DNA of 64,000 bases from Lewinella sp041392765 (GTDB lineage: Bacteria > Bacteroidota > Bacteroidia > Chitinophagales > Saprospiraceae), in contig JAWKLL010000024.1 in assembly GCA_041392765.1 (NCBI GenBank), positions 1-64,000 of the forward strand. The letters run 5' to 3'. Below are positions 9,289 through 19,469 of this stretch, one piece after another (position 1 is the stretch's first letter; each line of letters begins with the position of its first letter). The notes under the pieces were generated by a model that was not told the origin of the DNA, ran no database searches, and was given only the letters and a program-made list of their open reading frames with translations. The translations under genes and the position numbers were made by a program.

Positions 9289-12200
9289 ATGTCAGTCAAG
9301 AACCTGATTTTACCGCTCCTATTTATGGGGATGGCCTTTGTGATACAGGCGCAAGCCGATCGGGTGGCCATACAGCAGGATGCACAGGGCAGCACGCTGC
9401 TCGTCAATGGAAAGGCATTCATGATTAATGGTATGAACTGGGATTACTACCCGCTTGGTACCAACTACTCCTACAGCCTTTGGCAGCAGCCCGACGATAT
9501 CATCCGCGCCGCCTTGGACGAGGAAATGTCGCTACTCCGCAATATGGGGGTCAATGCCGTTCGCCAATATACAGGCGTTCCCGCCAAATGGATAGCTTAT
9601 ATCTACGAGAAGTACGGCATCTACACCATGCTCAACCACTCCTTTGGCCGTTATGGCCTTACGCTGGATGGTACTTGGGTAGCCAATACCGAATATGCTG
9701 ACCCCCGCGTGCGTGCATTGCTCCTGGCGGAAGTACAGCAGATGGTGCAGGAGTACAAAAACACACCAGGCTTGTTGATGTTCCTTTTGGGCAATGAAAA
9801 CAACTACGGCCTATTTTGGGAAGGTGCCGAAACAGAGGACATTCCAATCGAAGACCGCAAGTCCACCGTGCGTGCGGAGGCCATGTATAAGCTGTTCAAC
9901 GAGGCTGCGGTGAAAATGAAGGCTATTGATACTTCCCATCCGGTAGCGATGTGCAACGGCGATTTGCTGTTCTTGGAGATCATTGCCAAAGAATGTCCCG
10001 ATGTGGATATTTATGGCACGAATATGTACCGAGGTGTCTCCTTTGGTGATGCTTTCGATCGTGTGAAAAAGGAGTACGGTAAGCCGTTGATGTTCACCGA
10101 GTTTGGAGCGGATGCCTTCAACGCTCTATCCAATAGCGAAGACCAAACCTCTCAAGCCTACTATATGGTAGGCAACTGGCAAGAGATTTACGAAAACGCC
10201 GCAGGATTGGGCAAGGCTGGTAATTCCATCGGTGGTTTCACCTTCCAGTTTAGCGACGGATGGTGGAAATACGGCCAAACCAGCAACCTCGACGTGCACG
10301 ACAACAACGCCAGCTGGTCGAACGGAGGTTATCAAAGCGATTTTGAGGAAGGGGAAAATAACATGAACGAAGAGTGGTTTGGCGTGTGTGCCAGCTACCA
10401 ACGACGAACGCGGCCTGTATTCTCTTTATCCCCGTGCAGCTTACTACGCACTCAAGCAAGCACACCAGTTCAATCCTTATGGCAATGGAGTAAACCTCGC
10501 TGCTGTACAGTCTTATTTTGCTGGCATCAACCTCATGGAAGCAACCATACAAGCCAGGCGATAAGGCAGCATTGGAAACCGAACAATCCGGCAAAGTGAA
10601 ACTGAGCCGTTTGTCAGCACAATTGACTACCTTTAATACAGGCGGAAGCCTAATATCCACGCCTGAGGAAGCCGACCCCAACGGCACAACGTACCCCAAC
10701 CAGCAAGGATTCGACCACATGCAGTCCTTCTTTGTAGGGGTTGCTGGCCAACCTGCACCTAACATGCGTGCCAACGTTGAGTTCAATGTGTTGGGCAATG
10801 TAGCGCAAAACCCCATCAATGAAATATTCTACGAAAACAGAGGCCGCCCCGTCGTGACGCAGACACCTAACGGTCAAGTGACCTTACAGGATGCCAACCG
10901 CATGCAAGTATATCGCGCTTCCTTCAATTGGAATCACCGCGATTTCGATCTCACGGGCTTTTACCGTACCGGGCACTACCACTGGGGGTATGAAGGCGAC
11001 TTCTTCGGCTTGTACCCAGAAGCCAACTATGGGCCTAATATCGATATTTACAACGGGCAAGCTCCTTTAGGCTTCGAGTTGGAAGGCAAAAGAAAAATCA
11101 AAGGACTTACCGTAGCTATGGGCCTCGAACTTTGGTGGGGTGCCAACCCTGCCGTATTGGTAAAGTACACCCGACGCGTAGCCAAATTCGATGTGACAGG
11201 TATCTTCCACGAAGATTTGGAACAGCGTGGCTCTTCCGAGAGTTCTTTTGCGATACCCATGCCCAAGACACGCCGCGCTACCCTGCATGCCAAGACCAAA
11301 TTTGGTAACTTGGGGGTAGAATTCGGTGGTATCTGGGGTGGACAACCTTGGTAGGACGTACCTTCCAACTGACACGCGGTAAGGAAGGTGACTATACCCC
11401 CTATCAGGATCAAATCAGGCCAGAAGATAACTGGGGTGGCAAGATGAAATTGACTTATTCCAAAGGCCCCATCAACTGGTACGGACAAGCGGCTGCTATG
11501 GCTTTAGTAGCGAATGGCGGTGCCGACCTCACTAAAACCTTCACAGGGTGGAGGCTCAAGGATAGCGGAAGTGGCAACCAGTATAATGTACTCAGTGGTT
11601 TCACTTATACCGTAGGCAATTTCCAGATTGCGCCCAACTTCCTCTGGCAGCGCCCCATCGAAGGGCCTATGCAAACGGGATTAGCCGCTCCGGGCAGGCT
11701 TCGCAATATCTTAGATGACCCCTTTGTCGTGCGGGGTAACCGCGAGCAAGTAGCAGGAGAACTCCTCGTTACTTTCGACCCGACACCCGGCACCTGGATG
11801 TACGAATGGGATAACGACCGCGCCGAAGATGCGGAATTCGCAGCCAGTTTGGGATTTGTTTTTCGTCACTTGCCCACTTCACAAGATGCGGCTATCGGTA
11901 TCTTGCCTGATGGTCGTACTTTCTTTGCTTTCCCTGGGGCCGCCCCAGCTGCGGACTTGTGGGAAGCTTATGCACGCATCGTTTCCAAACTGAACCCCGA
12001 ACTTGGTTTCATCGCCAATATTTACGCCGGCGATGCACAAGCCAATGGAGATAGCGACCGCACGATTCGCCGCTTTGGCGCTGATGTCCGTATGGTTTAC
12101 AAGAAAATGAAGGCTACTGCCGCTGTAAAAATCAACGACTGGGGCCCTTATGACTACCACCGAGATTTCAACCTTACTTTCCCCCAACAATTGATGCTGG

Positions 12201-12424
12201 ACGTTTCCACTTCGCTATCAAAACCCGATTGGTTCGATTTGCCTAGCACACAGATTGGGGTACAGGGTATCTTCCGTACACTCGACCAGTATTCCCCTCG
12301 CTATTGCCCCACCCATACCATCAACGCGGCAGGAGAGTCCATTTGCGACCCCACCGCACCGGGTTTTGACAACGGCAATGAGTGGGAAATCCGTACCTAC
12401 ATCCATATCAATATTTTCCAGTAA
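9289..12424 (+). CDS. Glycoside hydrolase TIM barrel fused to outer-membrane beta-barrel (frameshifted)
   Basis: ATG at 9289 starts a signal peptide (MSVKNLILPLLFMGMAFVIQAQ). Residues ~25-380 resemble the TIM-barrel of GH2-type and related clan A hydrolases: FMINGMNWDYYP, probable acid/base Glu in FLLGNENNYG, probable nucleophile Glu in LMFTEFGAD. The following ~600 residues are alternating beta strands with aromatic girdles (e.g. GFYRTGHYHWGYEGDFFGLYP) ending in a C-terminal Phe-Gln (RTYIHINIFQ), as in outer-membrane porin-like barrels. Frame changes near 10393, 10556 and 11345 split it into four stretches; corrected length about 1045 residues. It heads the glucan operon. The barrel may anchor the enzyme on the outer membrane or act as a sugar channel. 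The exact GH family is uncertain. Confidence 0.7.
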
Positions 12425-12450
12425 TCCCTGACCTTTTTAATTCACGACCA

Positions 12451-14835
12451 ATGAAAAATATGTTTCGCAATTGTTTGTACCTCTCAGCTTCGGCCATGCT
12501 GTTGCTCTTCGCTTCCTGCGAAAGGGAGTTGGAGGACTTGCAGCCTGCTGCCAATCCCACTACGCCGGAAGTATTTATTGATGCTTTCAGCGCAGGATTG
12601 AATTACGCCGCCTTCGGTGGTTCCGATGTACGCGCCTTCGACGTGGACACCGATGTGAAATACGCTGGTACTGCCTCTATGCGCATCGCTGTTCCTGATT
12701 TTGAAGACCCAGCAGGGGCTTATGCGGGAGGTGTGTACTTTACATCCGCTCCGCGTGACCTTTCCGGCTACACGGCTCTTACCTTTTGGGCAAAAGCCTC
12801 TCGTTCGGCTTCCATCGACCTTATTGGTTTTGGTAATGACTTAGGTGAAAACCGCTACCAAACGGCCATCGCTGGGCTGGAAGTCAATACCAACTGGAGG
12901 AAATATTATATCCCCATTCCCGACCCTGCCCGCCTTTCGGCTGAAAGGGGTATGTTCTTCTTTTCCGAAGGACCTGAGAATGGCGAAGGCTATACCTTCT
13001 GGATTGATGAGGTACAGTTTGAGAACCTCGGTACTGTAGCCCACGCTCGTGCAGGCATCATGGATGGGCAAAATGTGACCCTTAATACCGAAAACGGTGC
13101 CACCATTGACGTAGGTGGTTTCTCCGTGTTCAACCTGCCCACGGGTGTGGACCAACGCGTGGAAACCTCGTCAGCTTACTTTGCCTTTACTTCTTCCAAC
13201 AGCGATGTAGCCACTGTGAATGCCAATGGGCAGGCCACCGTTGTAGGGGAAGGTACGGCGGTTATCACGGCCACCTTAGGCGATAAAGAAGCCGAAGGCT
13301 CCCTTACGCTCGTATCTTCGGGGGCACCCGTACTTCCGCTGACAGGCGCACCTGTACCTACCGAAGCATCGGACAAGGTTATCTCCGTCTTTAGCAATGC
13401 TTATACCAATGTGCCGGTGGACTTTTTTAATGGTTATTGGCAGTTCTCTACTACACAATCCGCTGATTTCCAAATTGGGGGCGATGATATTATCCGATAT
13501 AGCCAGCTCAATTTTGTAGGCATTCAGTTTACAGCACCTACCATCAATGCCACGGCTATGACTCACTTCCATATCGATATATGGACACCAGAGCCAGTGA
13601 ATGCGTCGTCTGTTTTTCGCGTATTGTTGGTGGATGTGGGGCCTGATGGTACCTTTGAAGGGGGAGACAACTTGTCTCACGAGTTAACCATCCCTGCGGC
13701 TTCTTTATCGTCAGGGTCTTGGATTAGCCTCGATCTTCCCTTGTCTTCCTTTACAGGGTTGACATCTCGTTCCAGAGTTGCTCAAATTGTACTTTCTGGT
13801 AATATTCCCACCGTTTTTGTCGATAATATCTATTTCTACCAAGGCGGAGGAGGCACAGGGCCTACGGCACCCACTACGGCGGCACCCACCCCCACGCAAA
13901 GTGCGGCCAACGTAATATCGGTCTTTAGCGATGCTTACACCAACATAGCGGGTACCGACCTGAACCCCAACTGGGGGCAGGCTACCGTGGTGACACAGCA
14001 GGCTATTGCTGGAAATAATACGCTCGTTTACACCGGGCTTAACTACCAAGGCATTCAACTCGGCAGTAGCCAGAATGTAACGGATATGGATTTCGTGCAT
14101 ATCGACTACTGGACTTCCAACTCCACGGCACTCAATATTTTCCTTATCAGCCCGGGGCCAGCTGAAACGGCTTTTGCACTCAATGTGCCTACTAGCGGAT
14201 GGAATAGTGTGGATATTCCCCTTTCAGCTTTCGCAGGTGTGGATTTAAGTAACGTCATCCAGTTCAAGTTCGATGGCAACGGCACTATCTTTATCGACAA
14301 CCTCTTCTTCTTTAAGCAAGGGGGCAGTGGAGGTACAGAACCCACCGTGGCCGCGCCTACGCCTACCCTGCCACAGAGCAATGTAATATCCCTCTTCAGT
14401 GAGGCTTATACCAATGTACCTGTGGATACTTGGCGCACCGATTGGTCGGCAGCTAACTTAGAGGATGTGAGCGTGGCTGGCAATGCCGTGAAAAAATATA
14501 CGGCTTTGGACTTCGTGGGTATAGAAACCGTGGCTAACCAAATTGATGCCACCGCCATGACGCACTTCCACATTGATGTCTGGTCGCCAGATTTCTCCTT
14601 CTTCGCCATTAAACTCGTGGACTTTGGTGCCGACGGTGCCTTCGGTGGCGGAGACGATGTGGAACACCAGATTGAATACAATACGCCCGTACAGGGGCAA
14701 TGGATTAGCTATGATATTCCATTGAGTAATTTTGCAGGATTGACTACGCGCGGCCACTTGGCTCAGTTTATCTTAGTGGGTCGCCCGACAGGCTCGAATA
14801 CGGTTTTTGTGGACAATGTTTATCTGCATAATTAG
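12451..14835 (+). CDS. Surface lipoprotein with CBM-like repeats and Big_2 domain
   Basis: A 794-residue lipoprotein (lipobox LLLFASC near residues 16-22) starting at ATG 12451. After it come a CBM11-like beta-sandwich (about residues 35-205, ending FWIDEVQFENLG), a bacterial Ig-like Big_2 domain (TSSNSDVATVNANGQATVVGEGTAVI split over 210-285), then three ~150-residue repeats. Each repeat opens with A-P-x-P-T ... V-I-S-V/L-F-S-x-A-Y-T-N and ends with V/I-F-V/I-D-N-I/V/L-Y/F. These repeats are the same module as in the secreted protein at 22790. With no SusD in the locus, this is the likely glucan-binding surface protein (SusE/F-like in role, inferred). It lies 26 nt after the fused hydrolase gene. 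Confidence 0.7.
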   Translation: MKNMFRNCLYLSASAMLLLFASCERELEDLQPAANPTTPEVFIDAFSAGLNYAAFGGSDVRAFDVDTDVKYAGTASMRIAVPDFEDPAGAYAGGVYFTSAPRDLSGYTALTFWAKASRSASIDLIGFGNDLGENRYQTAIAGLEVNTNWRKYYIPIPDPARLSAERGMFFFSEGPENGEGYTFWIDEVQFENLGTVAHARAGIMDGQNVTLNTENGATIDVGGFSVFNLPTGVDQRVETSSAYFAFTSSNSDVATVNANGQATVVGEGTAVITATLGDKEAEGSLTLVSSGAPVLPLTGAPVPTEASDKVISVFSNAYTNVPVDFFNGYWQFSTTQSADFQIGGDDIIRYSQLNFVGIQFTAPTINATAMTHFHIDIWTPEPVNASSVFRVLLVDVGPDGTFEGGDNLSHELTIPAASLSSGSWISLDLPLSSFTGLTSRSRVAQIVLSGNIPTVFVDNIYFYQGGGGTGPTAPTTAAPTPTQSAANVISVFSDAYTNIAGTDLNPNWGQATVVTQQAIAGNNTLVYTGLNYQGIQLGSSQNVTDMDFVHIDYWTSNSTALNIFLISPGPAETAFALNVPTSGWNSVDIPLSAFAGVDLSNVIQFKFDGNGTIFIDNLFFFKQGGSGGTEPTVAAPTPTLPQSNVISLFSEAYTNVPVDTWRTDWSAANLEDVSVAGNAVKKYTALDFVGIETVANQIDATAMTHFHIDVWSPDFSFFAIKLVDFGADGAFGGGDDVEHQIEYNTPVQGQWISYDIPLSNFAGLTTRGHLAQFILVGRPTGSNTVFVDNVYLHN

Positions 14836-14865
14836 TAGGTGGGGCATTATGCAAACCAAGTATGA

Positions 14866-14990
14866 ATTGGGCGATTGGCCCGCACCAGGGATAGCAGCGG
14901 TACCTGCGTAGCGTAGCAGAGCAGGTAAGAGCGGATAGCCCGGCCTCTCGGCGTTGAGCCGAGAGGAGGTGCCCAAAAGCACCTGTTTAA
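14866..14990 (-). repeat. Dispersed GC-rich intergenic repeat, copy a
   Basis: Read on the minus strand it contains CCGGGCTATCCGCTC ... GCTGCTATCCCTGGTGCGGG, plus a stem from CTCTCGGC and GCCGAGAG. Related stretches occur near 33361, 38861 and inside the elements at 55339 and 56278. It fills most of the gap before the GH16 gene and has no coding character. Confidence 0.5.
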
Positions 14991-15012
14991 ATACATTCAA
15001 AAAACGACAACC

Positions 15013-15849
15013 ATGCAATATACAAAATATGCATTCAAGCTGGCCTTTGCGATGGCACTCCTCCCGCTGATAGGGATGATGAGCGGCTGCGAGGCCGACG
15101 AAACACAGACAATCCCACAGCGCCAATGGCAGTTGGTGTGGAGCGATGATTTTGAAGGCGATGCAGGCAGCCTGCCCGATGCCTCCAAATGGACCTACGA
15201 CATAGGCACAGGCGATAATGGCTGGGGCAACGGAGAGTTTCAGTACTACACCAACCGCCCCGACAATGTGTCATTAGATGGCAACGGAAATTTAGTGCTG
15301 ACGGCTCGGCGCGAATCATTTTCGGGGGCTGCCTTCACCTCGGCCCGCATCAAGACCCAAGGGTTGTTTGCACAAGCGTATGGCCGCTTTGAGGCGCGCA
15401 TGAAGACACCTTATGGCCCTGGTATTTGGCCAGCATTCTGGATGCTGGGCGAGGATATTACCACGGTGGGTTGGCCACAATGCGGGGAAATTGACATTAT
15501 GGAGCTACGCGGCCAAGAGCCCAACCTCATACATGGCAGCTTGCACGGCCCTGGCTATTCCGGCGGCAATGCTATCACCAAGGGCTTTGGTTCCCTCACG
15601 GAGCGCTTCGATACCGACTTCCACATCTTCGCCGTCGAATGGGGCGAGGACTACATCGACTATTTTGTGGATGACAACCTCTACCAGCGCATCACACCCG
15701 ATGACGTTACAGGTGAATGGGTCTATGACCATCCTTTTTTCCTGATTTTCAACATTGCAGTGGGCGGCAACTACGTAGGTTTTCCTACCTCCCAGACCCC
15801 TTTCCCGCAGCAGATGGTCATCGATTATGTGAAAGTTTATAAAGAGTAA
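15013..15849 (+). CDS. GH16 endo-beta-1,3-glucanase (laminarinase) lipoprotein
   Basis: A 278-residue protein with lipobox (ALLPLIGMMSGC) and a single GH16 domain. The catalytic GEIDIMELRG motif (E-x-D-x-M-E: nucleophile and acid/base Glu) is at about residues 160-169, and typical GH16 aromatic segments follow (PAFWMLGED, FHIFAVEWGEDYIDYFVDD). GH16 bacterial enzymes with this arrangement cut internal beta-1,3 (or mixed beta-1,3/1,4) glucan bonds with retention. Lipidation suggests the outer membrane, where it would shorten the polymer before uptake. It lies between the binding lipoprotein and the phosphorylase gene. Family call is firm; laminarin preference is inferred from the locus. Confidence 0.92.
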   Translation: MQYTKYAFKLAFAMALLPLIGMMSGCEADETQTIPQRQWQLVWSDDFEGDAGSLPDASKWTYDIGTGDNGWGNGEFQYYTNRPDNVSLDGNGNLVLTARRESFSGAAFTSARIKTQGLFAQAYGRFEARMKTPYGPGIWPAFWMLGEDITTVGWPQCGEIDIMELRGQEPNLIHGSLHGPGYSGGNAITKGFGSLTERFDTDFHIFAVEWGEDYIDYFVDDNLYQRITPDDVTGEWVYDHPFFLIFNIAVGGNYVGFPTSQTPFPQQMVIDYVKVYKE

Positions 15850-15865
15850 ATTACTACTTTGGGCG

Positions 15866-15992
15866 TGTCCCCGTGGCATAGCAAAGCTCGATGCCACGGG
15901 GTCGCTATGTTCCACCCTTCGGCCTGTGGGCCTCACCCCCCTCCCGAAGGTCGGTGGGCAAGGGGTTGCACAGCGCTCACGCGGGTGGGTCG
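15866..15992. repeat. GC-rich intergenic repeat with perfect hairpin
   Basis: CCCCGTGGCAT (about 15871-15881) pairs perfectly with ATGCCACGGGG (about 15891-15901) and is followed by GC-rich sequence resembling the other dispersed repeats. There is no U-tract, so it is not a classical terminator. An in-frame ATG upstream (15859) would read through it; I placed the next gene start after it. Confidence 0.4.
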
Positions 15993-16017
15993 CGAAATTT
16001 TTGTAAAAAACCTATTC

Positions 16018-19000
16018 ATGCAGGCAATGAAGGCCGATAATAAACTTGAATCCGTAACGATACAAGGAACCGCTTACTACCGGATTTCCCATGTTGATGC
16101 GTTGCGGCCTTTCTTTATGAGTATCGTCAGCGATGCCAACCACTGGATGTTTATTGCCAGCAATGGCGGTTTGACGGCTGGTAGGAAAAATGCTGAACAC
16201 GCCTTGTTTCCTTACTACACAGACGACAAGATAACCGAGTCGGCGGAAATAACGGGCAGCAAGTCTATTTTCAGGGTAGCCACGGCGGATGGAGTAGCAC
16301 TTTGGGAGCCGTTCTCCACGCGCCAAGAGGGGCGTTTTACCGTTCATCGCCACTTGTACAAGAGTAAAATGGGCAATAAGGTCATCTTTGAGGAAGTCAA
16401 CGACGACTTGGGGCTGTCTTTTGCATACGAGTGGAATTTTAGTAACCAGTATGGTTTTGTGCGGAAGGCGCGCTTGCGCAACCTGACGGATGATGCTCGC
16501 TCCATTGCCTTGCTCGATGGCATCCAAAATATCGTACCCTGCGATGTAGGCAGTGACCTCCAAAATCGCACCAGCAATTTGGTAGATGCCTATAAGCGCA
16601 GCGAGTTGGACTCCGCTTCCGGCTTGGGCATTTTTGCGCTCAGCGCCATCATCGTGGACAAGGCCGAACCCAGCGAAGCACTCAAAGCCAATGTAGCTTA
16701 TTCGCTGGGCTTAGACAACCCTCTTCGCCTGCTTTCTTCGCGCCAGTTGCCAGCCTTCCGCTCGGGAGAGGCTTTGCGACAAGAAACGGATGTGAAGGCA
16801 GAAAAAGGAGCCTACTTCGTGCATCAAGACATCGTTCTTGCGCCCAACGACACAACCAGTTGGATGATAGTAGCGAATGTCAATCAACGGCATGCTGCCG
16901 TAGTGGAATTGGCGCATACCCTGTGCCATGAGCCACAACTGATGCAACACATACAGGCCGATATAGACGAGGGTACCCGCCGATTGGAGGCATTGGTAGC
17001 CGCTGCCGATGGCTTGCAATGCAGCGCCGACAGCCGGAAGGATACGCGGCATTTTGCCAACGTGCTTTTCAATATCATGCGCGGCGGCATCTTCGACCAC
17101 AACTACCAGATAGAGCGCGACGACTTGATGAACTATCTCGGTAAAGCCAACAAAGCATTGGCTGCCCGCCACCGCGATACACTCTTGGCTTTGCCTGCCG
17201 TTTTTCCTTTAGGCATACTGAAAAACGTAGCGGATAAGGGGGATGATGTCGATTGGACTCGCTTACTCACGGAATACCTGCCTTTGAAATTCAGCCGCCG
17301 TCATGGCGACCCTTCCCGCCCGTGGAATCGGTTTTCCATCAACACCCAAAGCGAGGTGGACGGTGCCAAAATATTGGACTACGAAGGCAACTGGAGGGAT
17401 ATTTTCCAAAACTGGGAAGCTTTAGTACACGCTTGGCCAGACTTTATTGAGGGCATGATTTACAAGTTCCTCAACGCTTCTACCTTTGATGGGTACAACC
17501 CTTACCGCGTCACCAAGGATGGTTTCGACTGGGAAGCCATCGAACCGGATGACCCTTGGTCTTATATTGGCTATTGGGGCGACCACCAGATTATTTACCT
17601 GCTCAAGTTTTTAGAATTTGCCCACCAGTACCGCCCAGGATTGCTGGAAGGGTTGCTGGACAAGGCTTGTTTCGCGTACGCCAATGTACCCTATAAAATA
17701 AAGCCCTACGAGGCCATCGTAGCCGATGCGAAAGATACCATTGACTTTGATTTCGATTTAGACCACCAAGTCAGGGCACTACGCGATGAAATGGGAGCAG
17801 ACGGGGCGTTGTTGCGCAATGCCAAAGGGGCGATGCATCGGGTGAATTTCATGGAAAAATTGTTGGCTACGACCTTGGCGAAGCTGTCGAATTTTATTCC
17901 GGAAGGAGGTATATGGATGAACACCCAACGTCCGGAGTGGAACGATGCCAACAATGCCTTGGTAGGTAACGGAGTGTCGATGGTGACGCTGTATTATCTG
18001 CGCCGTTTCATGGCATTTTTCCGGCAGCTATTAGAGGCGACTCCGATGCAGGAGGTAGCGGTGTCCGAAGAAGTAGCAGACTTTTTCGGGCGCATCAGCG
18101 AGGTGTTTACCAACAATGAGCACTTATTAGCGCAAGCGGTAAGCGATGGCGAGCGCCGAGCGATGATGGATGCCTTGGGCACCGCCGCCAGCAACTTCAG
18201 GTGGCAGGTTTACAACCATTCATTTAGCGGAAAGCAGGTGAATATTGATGTGGCTGCCTTGAAAAACTTCACAGATACTACGCTGCGCTTTATGGAGCAT
18301 ACCATTCGACGCAATCAGCGGCCAGATGGTTTGTACCACGGTTACAACTTGGTGTTGTTGGATGAAGGCGTAGCGCAAATCGACCACTTGGTAGAAATGC
18401 TGGAAGGGCAGGTAGCGGCATTGAGTTCGGGATACCTGTCGCCAGCGGAGAGCGTGGCGGTATTGGATGCTATGCGCCAGAGTGCGCTCTACAGAGAAGA
18501 CCAGCGCAGCTATATCCTTTATCCCAACAAGGAACTGCCCGGTTTTTTGAAAAAAAATGTCATTCACCCACAGCAGTTAAAAGCAGTTGGATTGGAATCC
18601 TTCCTTCATAAAGAGGATGCCGCCGCCATTTTGGAGCAAGACCGACATGGCAACTACCATTTCAACGGCGCGTTTACCAATGCACGGCATTTGCGCATGG
18701 CATTAACAGCCGTGGAAACCTGCACCGAAGCGGAACAGCAAGCACTGTTGGACTTGTACGAAGCGGTGTTCAATCACAAGGCGTTCACGGGACGCAGTGG
18801 CACATTTTTCGGTTACGAAGGGCTGGGGTCTATCTACTGGCACATGGTGTCGAAGTTGCAATTGGCCATACAGGAAACGTGTGTACGCGCATGGCGGGAA
18901 CAGGAGTCGGAGGAAGTGCTGCATCGGTTGATTCATCATTATTACGAGGTACAAGAAGGGATAGGTGCACACAAATCCCCGGCTTTGTATGGTGCTTTCC

Positions 19001-19440
19001 CTACCGATCCGTATTCCCACACTCCCCAGAACAAAGGTGCTCAGCAGCCCGGCATGACAGGCCAGGTGAAAGAGGACATCTTGTGCCGATGGGGCGAGTT
19101 GGGCATCCGTCTATCCAATGGCTGCCTGCACTTCCAACCGTTCATGTTGCGCAAGGAGGAGCTACTGACCACCGCTCAGCGTATGACCTACGTAGATGTA
19201 CAGGGACACACGCAAGAGCTGGACTTGCCAGTGGGGTCGCTTTGTTTCACTTGTTGTGCCGTACCCGTGGTTTATACGCTGTCGGATGAAGAAGGAGTAG
19301 AGGTTTGCGATGCGCAGGGTCAAGTGGCGTACCAACCCACCTTGGCCTTGGATGCGGCCACATCCAATCAATTAATAAAGCGCAGCGGAGCAATCCGTTG
19401 GGTGCAAGTACGGCTGCATGAAAGCCGGTTTTTAGACTAA
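16018..19440 (+). CDS. Probable GH149 beta-1,3-oligoglucan phosphorylase
   Basis: An intact 1140-residue protein without signal peptide. Size, an (alpha/alpha)6-barrel-like second half, and segments such as SRRHGDPSRPWNRFSINTQ, WEAIEPDDPWSYIGYWGDHQ and PYSHTPQNKGAQQPGMTGQV fit the large inverting phosphorylases of GH94/GH149/GH161. Neighbouring GH16 and GH17 genes point to GH149, whose bacterial members sit in Bacteroidota laminarin loci and release glucose 1-phosphate from beta-1,3-oligoglucans. The WGDHQ segment probably carries the catalytic Asp. It would act in the cytoplasm on imported oligosaccharides, saving ATP. The start at 16018 excludes upstream residues coded by the intergenic repeat. 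GH161 or a GH94 relative is the main alternative. Confidence 0.72.
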   Translation: MQAMKADNKLESVTIQGTAYYRISHVDALRPFFMSIVSDANHWMFIASNGGLTAGRKNAEHALFPYYTDDKITESAEITGSKSIFRVATADGVALWEPFSTRQEGRFTVHRHLYKSKMGNKVIFEEVNDDLGLSFAYEWNFSNQYGFVRKARLRNLTDDARSIALLDGIQNIVPCDVGSDLQNRTSNLVDAYKRSELDSASGLGIFALSAIIVDKAEPSEALKANVAYSLGLDNPLRLLSSRQLPAFRSGEALRQETDVKAEKGAYFVHQDIVLAPNDTTSWMIVANVNQRHAAVVELAHTLCHEPQLMQHIQADIDEGTRRLEALVAAADGLQCSADSRKDTRHFANVLFNIMRGGIFDHNYQIERDDLMNYLGKANKALAARHRDTLLALPAVFPLGILKNVADKGDDVDWTRLLTEYLPLKFSRRHGDPSRPWNRFSINTQSEVDGAKILDYEGNWRDIFQNWEALVHAWPDFIEGMIYKFLNASTFDGYNPYRVTKDGFDWEAIEPDDPWSYIGYWGDHQIIYLLKFLEFAHQYRPGLLEGLLDKACFAYANVPYKIKPYEAIVADAKDTIDFDFDLDHQVRALRDEMGADGALLRNAKGAMHRVNFMEKLLATTLAKLSNFIPEGGIWMNTQRPEWNDANNALVGNGVSMVTLYYLRRFMAFFRQLLEATPMQEVAVSEEVADFFGRISEVFTNNEHLLAQAVSDGERRAMMDALGTAASNFRWQVYNHSFSGKQVNIDVAALKNFTDTTLRFMEHTIRRNQRPDGLYHGYNLVLLDEGVAQIDHLVEMLEGQVAALSSGYLSPAESVAVLDAMRQSALYREDQRSYILYPNKELPGFLKKNVIHPQQLKAVGLESFLHKEDAAAILEQDRHGNYHFNGAFTNARHLRMALTAVETCTEAEQQALLDLYEAVFNHKAFTGRSGTFFGYEGLGSIYWHMVSKLQLAIQETCVRAWREQESEEVLHRLIHHYYEVQEGIGAHKSPALYGAFPTDPYSHTPQNKGAQQPGMTGQVKEDILCRWGELGIRLSNGCLHFQPFMLRKEELLTTAQRMTYVDVQGHTQELDLPVGSLCFTCCAVPVVYTLSDEEGVEVCDAQGQVAYQPTLALDAATSNQLIKRSGAIRWVQVRLHESRFLD

Positions 19441-19469
19441 TTTTAGATAAAACGAAAAACTAAACGGTT

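Noticed and set aside
9289..12424. Programmed ribosomal frameshifting in the fused hydrolase and other split genes
   Set aside because: Shifts go in both directions, occur several times per gene and lack slippery heptamers with downstream structures; sequence errors explain them better.
14866..14990. tRNA-like cloverleaf in the GC-rich gap before GH16
   Set aside because: Stems are present but no acceptor stem, T-loop GTTC or anticodon arm fits; it matches the dispersed repeat family.
15859..16017. N-terminal extension of the phosphorylase
   Set aside because: The 53 extra residues are encoded by an intergenic repeat with a hairpin and look non-protein; ATG 16018 gives a normal start.
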